From NCBI GenBank assembly GCA_040882605.1, contig JBBEAY010000003.1, forward strand, positions 122,076 through 186,075: 64,000 nucleotides of DNA, given 5' to 3'. Positions 24,167 through 32,944 of this stretch are shown here, piece by piece. This DNA comes from JAOUEA01 sp040882605. GTDB lineage: Bacteria > Actinomycetota > UBA4738 > HRBIN12. The notes under the pieces are model-generated. The model was not told the DNA's origin and did no database searches. It saw only the letters and a list, made by a program, of their open reading frames with translations. Numbering within the stretch: position 1 is the first letter of the stretch; each line of letters opens with the position of its first letter. Made by a program: the position numbers and the translations under genes.

Positions 24167-25540
24167 TCAGTGGTCGCTGACGCCGGAGAAGTGGAACTCG
24201 TCGATCTTCAGGGCCGGTACTCGCGAGGCGCTGAAGAAGAACTCGCTCGCGAGGTGCGCCTCGCGACCGACCATCGATACGCTCGAGAGCGCCCCGAGGA
24301 TCGACTGCGTGAACCTGAAGTTGCGCACCGGCCCGGCGATCTCACCGTGCTCGATCAGGAACGTGCCGTCGCGCGTCATGCCCGTGATCGACGATTCCAT
24401 CGGATTCACGACGTTCGAGTAGTGGAAGCGCGTCACGAGCACCCCCCGCTCGGTGGAGCGGACCATCTCCTCGACGGTCGCATCGCCCGTCTGCATGAAC
24501 AGGTGGAGCGGGAACGGCCCTTCGGGGTTGGGCGACGGCAGGCCGTGACCGGTCGAGTCGCGGCCGGCTTCCTTGGCGGTGCGACGGTCGTAGACAGCCC
24601 CACGGAACACCCCGTCATTCACGAGGTCGACCCGCTGCTTGGGCGTGCCCTCGAAGTCGAACGGCGCGCCGAGAGTGCGCGGATCTGCCCCGTCGTCCCA
24701 GATGGAGATCGAGGGGGCCGCGACCTGCTGACCATCCTTGTCGCTGAAGCACGAACGGCCCTCGAGGTATGCGCGTCCGCCGAAGCCCACCCACGCCAGG
24801 AACCCCACGAGCGTCGCGGTGGCGGCGGGCTCGAGCACGACGGTGTATGTACCTGCGTCGAACGCGCGTGGCGAGGCCGAGGCGATGGCTTTGTCATTCG
24901 CGGTCGTGCCGATCGCGAACGCGTCGACGGCGTCGGTCGAACCCGCGAAGATCTCCGCGAAGCCACTGCCGCCATCGGGCCCGGTGACGACGGTCGTGAG
25001 CGAGGCCTGCGTCGACGGCGCCCAGCAGAACTGTCCCTCGCTATTGGCGAGACCGAGCTCGACGGCGACCGTCTCGTAGGCGCCCGCGGCGGTGCACCCC
25101 GGGGCGCATCGCGCGATCAGCTCCGCCACGGCGTCGGCGCGGATCTCGGGCGAGGTTTTCGCGGTGCCTTCGAAGAATCGGTCGACGTCAGGCGACTCGG
25201 CCGTCGGCGCGAGGCCTGGCCACATCGGGTCGGCGGCGACTACGTCCGCCATCTCCAGTGCGTTTCGCGCCGCCGCCGCCGCCCCGTCGGGGGTGGCTTC
25301 GTTCGACGCGGCCACGCCGATGTGTCCCGCCTTCGCGACGCGTACCCGAAGCCCGGTGTCCTCCCGAGAGATGCTCTGGTGGATCTCGGAGTTGGCGAAC
25401 CGGGTGAGTCCTCCCCACTCGTGCATGAGCAGGATCTCGATGTCGTCGGCGCCTCGTAGCGACAGCGCGCCTTCGGCGATGCGTCGGAACTCGTCGGGCC
25501 CGAGCACGCCGCCGCTTCCGGTCGTGCCGGGGCCACTCAT
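24167..25540 (-). CDS. TldE/PmbA-type subunit of the TldD-TldE metalloprotease
   Basis: 457 residues. It aligns with the TldD/PmbA fold, including IHQSISREDTGLRVRVAK near residue 55 and the C-terminal GRDSTGHGLPSPNPEG and NPMESSITGMTRDGTFLIE, but it lacks the HExxxH metal motif, as TldE proteins do. TldD and TldE form a heterodimer in which TldD holds the zinc and TldE shapes the substrate channel; the pair degrades unfolded peptides and matures some peptide antibiotics. It follows tldD with a 16-base gap. Confidence 0.88.
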   Translation of the reverse strand: MSGPGTTGSGGVLGPDEFRRIAEGALSLRGADDIEILLMHEWGGLTRFANSEIHQSISREDTGLRVRVAKAGHIGVAASNEATPDGAAAAARNALEMADVVAADPMWPGLAPTAESPDVDRFFEGTAKTSPEIRADAVAELIARCAPGCTAAGAYETVAVELGLANSEGQFCWAPSTQASLTTVVTGPDGGSGFAEIFAGSTDAVDAFAIGTTANDKAIASASPRAFDAGTYTVVLEPAATATLVGFLAWVGFGGRAYLEGRSCFSDKDGQQVAAPSISIWDDGADPRTLGAPFDFEGTPKQRVDLVNDGVFRGAVYDRRTAKEAGRDSTGHGLPSPNPEGPFPLHLFMQTGDATVEEMVRSTERGVLVTRFHYSNVVNPMESSITGMTRDGTFLIEHGEIAGPVRNFRFTQSILGALSSVSMVGREAHLASEFFFSASRVPALKIDEFHFSGVSDH

Positions 25541-25556
25541 CGGTTCACCTCGCGGC

Positions 25557-26999
25557 TCATGAGCGCACGCCCACCTGCACGTTGCGGAACCGCGCCGGCG
25601 AGGCGCCGTGACCCACGCGTCCGACCTGTCCGGGCTGGCCCTTGCCGCAGTTGGGCGTGCCCCACACCACCCAGTCCTCGGCGCCGGCCACCGCGTCGCA
25701 CGAACCCCAGAACTCCGGCGTGATGCCCGTGTAGTTGGGGTTCTTGTACAGCGTGGTGAGCTTGCCCTTTTCGATGCGCCGGGCCTGCTCGCACCCGAAC
25801 TGGAAGTTGATGCGTTTGTCGTCGATCGACCAAGAGCTGTTCGTCGTCATGAAGATGCCGTCGTCGGTGTCGCCGATGATCTCGGCGAGGGTTCCTTCTC
25901 GCGGTTCGATCGAGATGTTCGTCATGCGGATCAGCGGCAGGTGGCTCCAGCCGTCGGCGCGGCTCGTGGCGTTCGAAGTCTGGCCAACGACGCCGGCGGT
26001 CTCGCGGCTCGACAGGAAATTCTGGAAGATGCCGTCGACGATGATCGGCACGCGCTGTGCGGGCACGCCTTCGTCATCGAAGCCGAACGTGCCGAGCCCG
26101 CCGGGAAGCGTCGCGTCGGCCGTGATCGAGACCAGGTCGCTCGCGTAGCGCACCGTGCCGCCGTCGCCGGGGGAGAGCCACGACGAGCCGGCGTAGGCCT
26201 CTTCCATGCCGAGCACACGGTCGAGCTCGACCGGGTGCCCGATCGACTCGTGGATCTGCAGCTCCATCTGGCCGGAATCGAGCACGAGCGTCGTGATCTC
26301 GCTCGGGCACTCGGGCGCTTCCAACAGATCGACGGCTTCCCGGCCGATGCGAGCCGCTTCCTCGATGAGGCCCAACGTACGGATGTGCTCGTAGCCGGCC
26401 GCCTTCACATGCCCGCGGAAGGAGTTGGGGTAGCTGCGCCGCTGCATGTCGCCGTCGCCCACCGCGACCGCCTCGATGCCGCCGCCGGAGTTCGTGATGA
26501 CCTGCTCGATCTCGGCGCCGTCGCTCGAGACGAACCACGTCGAGCGCCGGAAGAAGTCGAGCCCCGCCTCGGCGAACGACAACCCCGGCACGCCCTGCAT
26601 CACCCTGGACGCCTCCATCAAGAGCGCGACCTTCTCCTCGAGTGGAACCGTGAAGGGATCCTCCTTGACGCTCGTGCGCCACGAAGCCTTCGCCGGCTCG
26701 ACGGGGGTGAGCGAGACGGGGTCACCAGGCAGCCGCTGCGCTGCCCGCGCCATCTCGACGGCGAGGCGCGCGGTGCGATCGATCTCGGCCTCGTCGAGCC
26801 GCGAGGTGGCCGCGAAGCCCCATCGTCCGCCGACCAGCACCCTTATGCCGACGCCGGTCGAGGTCGACCGGTCGATGCCTTCCATCTCCTGGTTGCGAAC
26901 GGTGAGCGACTCGGTCTCATCGACGCCCGCGCGAGCATCGGCGAACTCTGCGCCTGCCTTTCGCGCGGCATCGACGGCTGTCTTCGCGACGTCGAACAC
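25557..26999 (-). CDS. tldD: TldD-type catalytic metalloprotease subunit
   Basis: About 480 residues. The zinc motif HESIGHPVELDRVLG (HExxxH) is intact, with GSSWLSPGDGGTVRYASD after it. I choose the GTG at 26999 because GGGGGAG stands five bases upstream and homologues start near the following VFDVAKTAVDAARKAG; an ATG at 27050 would add 17 unusual residues. It forms the active half of the TldD-TldE protease. No recognisable RiPP precursor gene lies next to it. The whole pair is divergent from the cupin/amidohydrolase genes. Confidence 0.9.
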   Translation of the reverse strand: MFDVAKTAVDAARKAGAEFADARAGVDETESLTVRNQEMEGIDRSTSTGVGIRVLVGGRWGFAATSRLDEAEIDRTARLAVEMARAAQRLPGDPVSLTPVEPAKASWRTSVKEDPFTVPLEEKVALLMEASRVMQGVPGLSFAEAGLDFFRRSTWFVSSDGAEIEQVITNSGGGIEAVAVGDGDMQRRSYPNSFRGHVKAAGYEHIRTLGLIEEAARIGREAVDLLEAPECPSEITTLVLDSGQMELQIHESIGHPVELDRVLGMEEAYAGSSWLSPGDGGTVRYASDLVSITADATLPGGLGTFGFDDEGVPAQRVPIIVDGIFQNFLSSRETAGVVGQTSNATSRADGWSHLPLIRMTNISIEPREGTLAEIIGDTDDGIFMTTNSSWSIDDKRINFQFGCEQARRIEKGKLTTLYKNPNYTGITPEFWGSCDAVAGAEDWVVWGTPNCGKGQPGQVGRVGHGASPARFRNVQVGVRS

Positions 27000-27157
27000 G
27001 CTCGCTCCCCCTTCGCTGGCGGGCCCCGACGCCCGCGTAACGCGGGGCATGGTACCCGTTGCCGCTCGACGCGACCCCGCCCGGCGTTGAGCGGCAACAG
27101 CAGCCGCCGGGTGGGAAGATGCGGCCCTGACCCGGATACGCCGAGGAGGACAACGCT

Positions 27158-27532
27158 GTGCCTATCGAGCGCACGGACGAACACCCGATCTACGAGCTTG
27201 GCGGCAACACGATCACGAGCCTCGCCGCGCCGAGCCGCGCCGCCGACGAGGCCGCATTGTTCCGGATCGATGTGCCCGCCGGGGGCGGGTTGCCCGCCCA
27301 CCACCACGACCACCTGGACGTGTTCGTGGTCGAGTCGGGGAGCGGCACGTTCCACATCGACGGCGAGTCGTTCGAGCTCGCGGCGGGCGATTCAGTGGTC
27401 GTGCCCACCGGCGCCGTCCAGTATCTGGAAGCCGGTGAGGACGGTGTCACGATCGTGGTGACGATGCTCGCGGGCACGAAGCTCGTTCGAGCCGACGACG
27501 GATCGGTGCTCGTGCCTCCCTGGGTGAGCTGA
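27158..27532 (+). CDS. Single-domain cupin protein
   Basis: 124 residues from a GTG with GAGGAGG upstream. The cupin motif 1 is clear: PAHHHDHLDVFVVESGSGTF has the clustered histidines and the glutamate that bind metal, and motif 2 reads AAGDSVVVPTGAVQYLE. Such small cupins range from isomerases and dioxygenases to sensors. It ends five bases before an amidohydrolase, so both are probably one transcript together with the carbonic anhydrase. Confidence 0.82.
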   Translation: MPIERTDEHPIYELGGNTITSLAAPSRAADEAALFRIDVPAGGGLPAHHHDHLDVFVVESGSGTFHIDGESFELAAGDSVVVPTGAVQYLEAGEDGVTIVVTMLAGTKLVRADDGSVLVPPWVS

Positions 27533-27537
27533 CCGAC

Positions 27538-28734
27538 ATGGCGCGCACCTACATCGCCGACGTCACGCTCTTCGACGGTCACCGGGTGCGGCGGCGCCAG
27601 GGCGTGCTGATCGACGGTCAGCGCGTCGCGTGGGTGGGCTCGCACGCGAGAGCCCCGCGCGATGTGAGGAGCGCCCGTGCCGTCGACGGTGCCGGCCGCG
27701 CTCTGACACCTGGTCTCGTCGACTGTCACGTGCACCTGAACTTCGACGGCGGCGCGGACTTCGCCGGAGATATGGCGCTGCTCAACGCTTCCCCTATGGT
27801 CGCGCCGATCAAGTCCGTGGCGAACGCGGCGAAGCACCTGGCCGCCGGCGTGACCTCCGTGCGCGACCTGGGTGGGCTGGGCACGTGCGAGCTCGCAGGG
27901 GCGATCGAGGCCGGCACGGTGCCCGGCCCCCGGGTCGTGGCGGCGGGCCGCGCGCTCACGATCACTGGTGGGCACGGACACAACCTCACGTTCGCCCGGC
28001 AGGTCGACGGCGCCGACGCGGTCCGGCAGGCGGTGCGCGAGGAGATCCGAGGCGGCGCCACCGCGATCAAGGTCGTCGCGACCGGCGGCGTTCTCACGCC
28101 CGGCATCGGTGCGACGTTCACTGCGTTCACAGCCGAGGAGCTGGGCGCCGCGGTCGACGAGGCGCACAAGTGGAACCGTGGCGTCGCCGCGCACGCGATC
28201 GGCGCCCAGGGCATCACGCAATCGGTGACGGCGGGGGTCGATTCCGTCGAACACTGCGTGCAGCTCACGACGACGACCGCGCGCCGCATGGCCGAACGCG
28301 GCACGTTCCGCGGTGCGACGTTGTCGGCGGCGTTCGGCATGTTGGACAACCCTGAAGGCACCCCGGACTATGCGCTAGCCAAGATCAGCAGCCTGATCGA
28401 TGACCATGAGCGCAGCAGCGCGATCGCGCTCAGAGCGAAGGTTCGTCAGGTGTGCAGCACGGACGCAGGCACGCCGTTCAATCCGCACGGAAGCGCGCCG
28501 CTCGAGCTGGCGCGCCTGGTCGCCTGGGGCATGAAGCCCCTTGACGCGATGGTCGCCGGCACGTCGAGCGGCGCCGAGCTGCTGCGCCTGCCCGATGTGG
28601 GCGTCGTGCGCCCCGGGGCGCTGGCCGACCTGGTGCTCTACGACACGGATCCCGTCGATGACATCGATTCCCTCATCTCTCCCCGAACGGTGTGGAAGGG
28701 CGGCATGGTCGTGGCTGGACGGCCGCCGCGGTGA
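27538..28734 (+). CDS. Metal-dependent amidohydrolase (imidazolonepropionase/prolidase-like)
   Basis: 398 residues. The composite-domain start is followed by LTPGLVDCHVHLNFDGG, which carries the HxH metal motif, then TSVRDLGG, ITGGHGHN and a lysine in TAIKVVATGG that could be the carbamylated metal bridge. VAAHAIGAQGI supplies another histidine and CSTDAGTP the late aspartate. This order is that of the Sgx9260/Xaa-Pro peptidase branch of amidohydrolases, which cut carboxy-terminal amide bonds. Substrate unknown. Overlaps the carbonic anhydrase by GTGA. Confidence 0.87.
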   Translation: MARTYIADVTLFDGHRVRRRQGVLIDGQRVAWVGSHARAPRDVRSARAVDGAGRALTPGLVDCHVHLNFDGGADFAGDMALLNASPMVAPIKSVANAAKHLAAGVTSVRDLGGLGTCELAGAIEAGTVPGPRVVAAGRALTITGGHGHNLTFARQVDGADAVRQAVREEIRGGATAIKVVATGGVLTPGIGATFTAFTAEELGAAVDEAHKWNRGVAAHAIGAQGITQSVTAGVDSVEHCVQLTTTTARRMAERGTFRGATLSAAFGMLDNPEGTPDYALAKISSLIDDHERSSAIALRAKVRQVCSTDAGTPFNPHGSAPLELARLVAWGMKPLDAMVAGTSSGAELLRLPDVGVVRPGALADLVLYDTDPVDDIDSLISPRTVWKGGMVVAGRPPR

Positions 28735-29228
28735 GCTTCCGCGACGAGGCGCTCGCGGCGAACGCGGACTATGCCGCCGGCTTCGCCGAGCGCGATCGTG
28801 AGCCGGCGCCCACTCGCCGAATCGCCGTGGTCGCCTGCATGGACGCGCGCCTGCGACCCGAGGACGCCCTCGGCCTCTCGCTCGGTGAGGCCCACGTGGT
28901 CCGCAACGCCGGCGGGCGGGTCACCGACGACGTGGTGCGGTCGTTGATGCTCTCGTCGGCCGTGCTCGGAACCCGGGAAGCAGTGGTGATCCACCACACC
29001 GACTGCGGGCTGCACGGCGCGACCAACGACGGGCTCCGCGAGCGCGTGGCCGAGATCACGGGCCAGGACGTGCCGGCGACCGACTTCCTGCCGTTCGACG
29101 ACGCAGAGCGCACCCTGCTCGACGACGTGCGGTCGATCGAGGGCGACGCCCGTCTCGCGTTCGACGACGTCACTGGCCTGCTCTACGACGTGCGCACCGG
29201 GCGCCTGCGCGAGGTCGTGACGGGCTAG
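28731..29228 (+). CDS. Beta-class carbonic anhydrase
   Basis: 165 residues from a GTG that overlaps the amidohydrolase stop. Zinc ligands are C36 in ACMDAR, H89 and C92 in HHTDCGLH, with the Asp-Arg dyad D38/R40. RNAGGRVTDDVVRSL is the conserved loop after the first ligand. It hydrates CO2 to bicarbonate. The compact size fits the short actinobacterial group. Its stop TAG overlaps the stop of the convergent MarR gene. Confidence 0.92.
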   Translation: MSFRDEALAANADYAAGFAERDREPAPTRRIAVVACMDARLRPEDALGLSLGEAHVVRNAGGRVTDDVVRSLMLSSAVLGTREAVVIHHTDCGLHGATNDGLRERVAEITGQDVPATDFLPFDDAERTLLDDVRSIEGDARLAFDDVTGLLYDVRTGRLREVVTG

Positions 29229-29680
29229 CGTTCGGCGGCGAGCGCTCGTTCCAGCGCTGCCACACCGCGGCCGAGCTGGTCGAGCTCCTTGCGTGGAAGC
29301 GACGCGAGCAGCGCGCTGAACGCCTCGACGCGGCGGCGGCGGCCTTCCAGCAGGGCGTCGCGGCCCCGGTCGGTCGGCACGACCTTCACCGCGCGGGCAT
29401 CGTCAGGGTCGGGGGAGCGGACCACGTAGCCATCGCGCTCCAGGCCGTCGACGAGCCGGGTCATCGTCGGAGGTTCCACCTGCTCGATCTGGGCAAGCTC
29501 GCCGATGCGCTGGGGTCCGGCGGATACGAGCACCGAGAGCGCGGAGAGGCGCGGGGCAGAGATGCCCAGCGCCTCGTCTTCCACGCGCAGGCGGCGCAAC
29601 AGGTGGATGGAGGCCGAGTGGAGCCGGTCGGCCACCGCATCCACGTCTCGCGCTGGGGAAGTGCGCCTGGGCGTGATCAC
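29225..29680 (-). CDS. MarR-family transcriptional regulator
   Basis: About 151 residues from the GTG at 29680; the longer reading from 29749 would run through the neighbouring promoter region. The winged helix reads RIGELAQIEQVEPPTMTRLVDGLERDGYV in overlapping helices followed by the wing SPDPDDARAVKVVPTDRG. It should bind DNA as a dimer. The palindromic site at 29698-29718 just upstream is a candidate for autoregulation and for control of the divergent ankyrin gene. Ligand unknown. It is tail-to-tail with the carbonic anhydrase gene. Confidence 0.88.
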   Translation of the reverse strand: MITPRRTSPARDVDAVADRLHSASIHLLRRLRVEDEALGISAPRLSALSVLVSAGPQRIGELAQIEQVEPPTMTRLVDGLERDGYVVRSPDPDDARAVKVVPTDRGRDALLEGRRRRVEAFSALLASLPRKELDQLGRGVAALERALAAER

Positions 29681-29697
29681 CGCGCGTACGGTGCCAT

Positions 29698-29718
29698 ATT
29701 TAGTTAGGCTACGCAAAT
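29698..29718. promoter_or_regulatory. Imperfect palindrome in the marR-ankyrin gap
   Basis: The 21-base AT-rich segment begins ATTTAGTTAGG and ends CTACGCAAAT; 7 of 10 base pairs are symmetric (ATTT/AAAT outer, TAG/CTA inner). It lies where a MarR dimer would repress both divergent genes. The core TTAGGCTA also resembles the centre of iron-regulator (IdeR/DtxR) boxes, but about five of 19 positions disagree. Confidence 0.35.
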
Positions 29719-29738
29719 AGAACTTCAGGAGGCGCTCG

Positions 29739-30406
29739 ATGGCAAGCACATCCGAGGACTTGTTCGCGGCGATCGAGTCTGGCGAGGTCGAACGGGTGCG
29801 CTCGATGATCGCGGCCGATCCGCGCTCGCGGCTTCACGCGACGCGGAAGGCGTCTCGGCTCTGATGCGGGCGCGCTACCGGTTCGACGAAGCGCTGGCCG
29901 ACCCCGTCCGTGCGTGCGTGCCCGACCTCGATCTGTTCGAGGCTGCGTCGTTCGGCGACGTGGAGCGGTTGACCGAACTGCTGGCCATCGACTCGGCGTC
30001 GGTCGATGCGCGGAGCGGCGACGGGTTCACCGCGCTGCATCTCGCGGCGTTCGTCGGACAGGTCGACGCCGTCCAACTGCTCGTCACCGTCGGGGCCGAG
30101 GTGGATGCCCGCGGCACCGGCTGGATGACCGGTACCGCCTTGCACTCTGCGGCGAGCGCTCGCCACAGCGAGGTCGTTCAAGTACTGCTCGAGGCCGGCG
30201 CCGATCCCATCGCGCGACAGTCGGGCGGTTGGACGCCGCTGCACGCCGCGGCCCGCAACGGCGACCTCACGAGTGTCACACTGCTGCTCGTCGCCGGTGG
30301 AGATGCGTCGGCGGTGAACGACGACGATGCGAGTGTGCTCGACATCGCACAGGAGGGCGGCGACGAGGGAACGATCGCGGCGATCGCCGACAAGTTCGAT
30401 CGCTGA
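29739..30406 (+). pseudogene. Ankyrin-repeat protein interrupted by a one-base frameshift
   Basis: The gene has AGGAGG six bases before the ATG at 29739 and encodes DLFAAIESGEVERVRSMIAADP, then the frame is lost at about 29820-29823. One base appears to be missing in a proline codon: in the next frame the text continues ALAASRDAEGVSALMRARYRF and stays open to 30406. The remaining protein has about three ankyrin repeats (GFTALHLAAFVGQVDAVQLL, GTALHSAASARHSEVVQVLL, GWTPLHAAARNGDLTSVTLLL). With the base restored it would be a normal ankyrin protein of about 222 residues. Sequencing error, genuine mutation or programmed shift are all possible. Confidence 0.75.
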
Positions 30407-30432
30407 CAGTGGTCAGCTGACAGCCGTCAGCG
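30401..30432. terminator. Hairpin between convergent genes
   Basis: CGCTGAC (30401-30407) pairs with GTCAGCG (30426-30432), and the 10-base palindrome GTCAGCTGAC (30412-30421) sits inside. The structure covers both stop regions of the ankyrin and C45 genes and probably ends both transcripts. Confidence 0.5.
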
Positions 30433-31509
30433 GCCGGGGTAATCCTCGAACACGTACTCCTGGGCTTCGGAGTCGCATGGGTTGCCGCGTCCGAAGGTGA
30501 TGCGGCCCTCGGTGACGTCGGCGACACACCAGAAGGCCGTCTTCACGTCAGCAGCGCCGAACTCCGGGTGGCGGCAGACCGAGTCGGGTTCGGTCTCGTG
30601 ATCGCTCAGGATCTCGCGCATCAGGCCGGGTGTGACCGAGCCGGGCGCCTGCGCCGCGATCAGCTCGCGGGCACGCTCGTACCGGATCGCTGAGCGCTTG
30701 GCATACGCCGGGTCGCCCTCGAACGGCAGCATGCGATCGCAGACGTAGTGGTTCGTGTGCACGAGGTGGCCGGCGTCGTCGAGGCCGGTCACCTCGGCGT
30801 CGGTGGCGCTTCCTTCGACGTTCGCGACGCTTCCGTGGGCGCTCGTGAGCACGTTGTTGTAGCTCGACGCGCGATCGGGCCGCAGCGACATCGAGACCAT
30901 CTCGTCGAGCGAGCGGGCGCGCATCATCTCGAGCACCTGGTGCGAGCGCGAGATGCCCAGGCGCTCGTCATTGGGACTGAGCTCGTTGCCTGTGAGCGAG
31001 ATGCCGGAGGAGTTCCAGCCCACGCTCAGCCATGGCACGCCTCCGAGCTGGAAGATCGTCGGATCGCCGTCGACCTGTTTCTCGATGCCGACGATGTGCT
31101 CCTCGGCGGCGGGGCGCAGGTCGTTCGTGTGCCCGACGAGCAGGTGACCGTCGGCGGTCGCGGTGGGGCCCGCAACGACGTCGCTGCACCGGCCCTGAGT
31201 GACCTTCTGGCGTGGTTCGTACCAGAGCTCCTCGATCGAGGCAGCGAAGAATGTGAGTGGATCGATGCCGGCGGTTTCCGCTATGCCATCGAGCTCCTCG
31301 ACGAGCCATGGGAGTCGCGGCTCGGTGAACGCCCGATACTCCTGGGCGAGCGCACGCTGTTGGTCCATCGTGCGCCCGGCGGGCAGGTCCTCGAGGGCCG
31401 CAGCCGCCTCGGTGTGCAGGCGGTCGCCGGCGACTTCCCCGAGCTGGCGGCCGACCTCACGGTGGGTCGAACCCGAGACGCGGAGGATGTCGATGCGTGG
31501 GGGCGTCAC
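30427..31509 (-). CDS. C45-family peptidase/acyltransferase (Ntn-hydrolase)
   Basis: 360 residues from a GTG that overlaps the aminotransferase stop as GTGA. It belongs to the acyl-CoA:6-aminopenicillanate acyltransferase (C45) family. Family members cleave themselves before a cysteine that becomes the N-terminal nucleophile; the best candidate is C108 in QGRCSDVVAGPTATADG. GHTNDL and the later NSSGISLTGNEL and THxNHY-like VHTNHYVCD are typical of the fold. These enzymes hydrolyse or transfer acyl groups on small amides. The coupled aminotransferase suggests a joint pathway on an amino compound. Product unknown. Confidence 0.82.
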   Translation of the reverse strand: MTPPRIDILRVSGSTHREVGRQLGEVAGDRLHTEAAAALEDLPAGRTMDQQRALAQEYRAFTEPRLPWLVEELDGIAETAGIDPLTFFAASIEELWYEPRQKVTQGRCSDVVAGPTATADGHLLVGHTNDLRPAAEEHIVGIEKQVDGDPTIFQLGGVPWLSVGWNSSGISLTGNELSPNDERLGISRSHQVLEMMRARSLDEMVSMSLRPDRASSYNNVLTSAHGSVANVEGSATDAEVTGLDDAGHLVHTNHYVCDRMLPFEGDPAYAKRSAIRYERARELIAAQAPGSVTPGLMREILSDHETEPDSVCRHPEFGAADVKTAFWCVADVTEGRITFGRGNPCDSEAQEYVFEDYPGR

Positions 31510-32864
31510 GAGGTGAGCTCCTCGACGAGCGAGCCGAACGCGTCGAGGTAGGCGTCGATGTCGCCATCGGTCGCGGGCACCGAGCATGTCGGGCCTGCAC
31601 CGATGATCGCTTCCCAGATGCCTCGGTTCGCGAAGTACACCCGCATCAGGCGTCGCAGCGGCACATCGAGCGTCTCGTAGGCCTCGTCGGCGTTGCGAGG
31701 CATCGACGGCGCGAACGTGTAGCCGGATCGCGGCCAGAAGCGATGGGTCGTCCAGGGCAGACCGGCGGCGAAGATCGCGGCCTCGATGCCGTCTGCGAGC
31801 CGGGCTCCGAGCGTGTGCGTGTGCGCGTACGCCTCGTCGGTGAGCACCTCGCCCATCGTGGCCTTCGCGGCGGCCATCGAGAGAGGGTTGCCGAACAGTG
31901 TGCCGCCCGTTGCGATGACCGGCTTCTCGTCGTCGTGTCCGGCCGGACGCCGCAGCGTCTCGGCGACCCCGTCGGCCATGCCGTACGCGCCGAGCGGCAC
32001 GCCGCCCGCGATCGACTTGCCGATCGTGATGATGTCGGGCTCTAGGTTCCACATCGCGGTGAGCCCGCCCGGGCCGATGACCTGCGTGTGAGTCTCGTCG
32101 TAGCAGAGCAACGTGCCGGTCTCGCGGGTGAGCGCGCGTAGCGCCTCGTGGAAGCCGGGCTCGGGCACGAGCAACCCGACCGCGTTCGTGAGCACGGGCT
32201 CGGTTGTCACGATCGCGATCTCTCGGGTCTCGAGGGCAGCGCGCAGCGCATCGACGTCGTTGAACGGCACCATGGCCACGTTGCGGGTCACGTCGCGCGG
32301 CAGCCCTGCTTCCTCTGCGACGAGCTCGCCGCCCTCTAGCTCGACCAGCGCCTCGTCGAAGTGGCCGTGGTACTTGCCATGGAAGAACAGCACCTTCTCG
32401 CGCCCGGTCGCGACTCGCGCAACGCGGATCGCCTCGAGGTTCGCGTGCGTCGCGCTGAGCGTGAACTGCCACTGCGGCAACCCGTAGCGGCGGCCGAGCT
32501 CGGTCGCGACCCAGATCGAGTCCTCGTTCGGCAGCATGAACTGCGACCCGGCTGCGATGCGGCGAGAGACGGCTTCCACGACCGCGCCGGGACCGTAGCC
32601 GGTGAACATCGACATGTCGGCGATGTTGAAGTCGGCGTACTCGTTGCCGTCGATGTCGCGGAAGCGTGCGCCCTTCGCGTCGTCGACCCAGAGCGGTGGA
32701 TGGTCGTAGGAGGTGCGGAGCCACGACATCGGAACACCGTTGGGCATGACGTGCTCGGCGCGATGCCACGCATCGATGCAGCGGGGGTGGGTCTCGGTGA
32801 AGCGAGCGTCCTCCCGAGCCTTGAGCTCCTGGACCTTGGCGTTGTCGATGCCGGGTGCGCTCAT
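31506..32864 (-). CDS. Class III PLP aminotransferase, glutamate-1-semialdehyde aminomutase-like
   Basis: 452 residues from the ATG at 32864. The PLP lysine is in PDIITIGKSIAGGVPLGAYG and the aspartate-equivalent contact in LLCYDETHTQ. GDIDGNEYADFN-like RDIDGNEYADFNIADMS and the C-terminal region match the glutamate-1-semialdehyde aminomutase branch of class III, but LCYDE-THTQ (instead of DEVMTGFR) shows it is not HemL itself. It is probably a transaminase or racemase acting with the coupled C45 acyltransferase. No other heme genes are near, which also speaks against HemL. Confidence 0.85.
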   Translation of the reverse strand: MSAPGIDNAKVQELKAREDARFTETHPRCIDAWHRAEHVMPNGVPMSWLRTSYDHPPLWVDDAKGARFRDIDGNEYADFNIADMSMFTGYGPGAVVEAVSRRIAAGSQFMLPNEDSIWVATELGRRYGLPQWQFTLSATHANLEAIRVARVATGREKVLFFHGKYHGHFDEALVELEGGELVAEEAGLPRDVTRNVAMVPFNDVDALRAALETREIAIVTTEPVLTNAVGLLVPEPGFHEALRALTRETGTLLCYDETHTQVIGPGGLTAMWNLEPDIITIGKSIAGGVPLGAYGMADGVAETLRRPAGHDDEKPVIATGGTLFGNPLSMAAAKATMGEVLTDEAYAHTHTLGARLADGIEAAIFAAGLPWTTHRFWPRSGYTFAPSMPRNADEAYETLDVPLRRLMRVYFANRGIWEAIIGAGPTCSVPATDGDIDAYLDAFGSLVEELTS

Positions 32865-32944
32865 GGAAGTAGGTCTACCAGTTCTCTCTCTTGCGGGTCT
32901 CTCTGGCAGGTCTTCTGCAGGTCTTCCTGCTCCTTCTCGGCGGA

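Noticed and set aside
29698..29718. A genuine IdeR/DtxR iron box
   Set aside because: Only the central TTAGGCTA fits well; about five of 19 positions disagree and no iron genes flank it.
30427..32769. One 780-residue protein across the C45 gene and its upstream neighbour
   Set aside because: The upstream half of that frame is an Arg/His-rich shadow of the aminotransferase; the C45 gene starts at the GTG at 31509.
31506..32864. hemL (glutamate-1-semialdehyde aminomutase)
   Set aside because: The DEV-type active-site segment is replaced and no heme genes are near, so only the wider class is assigned.
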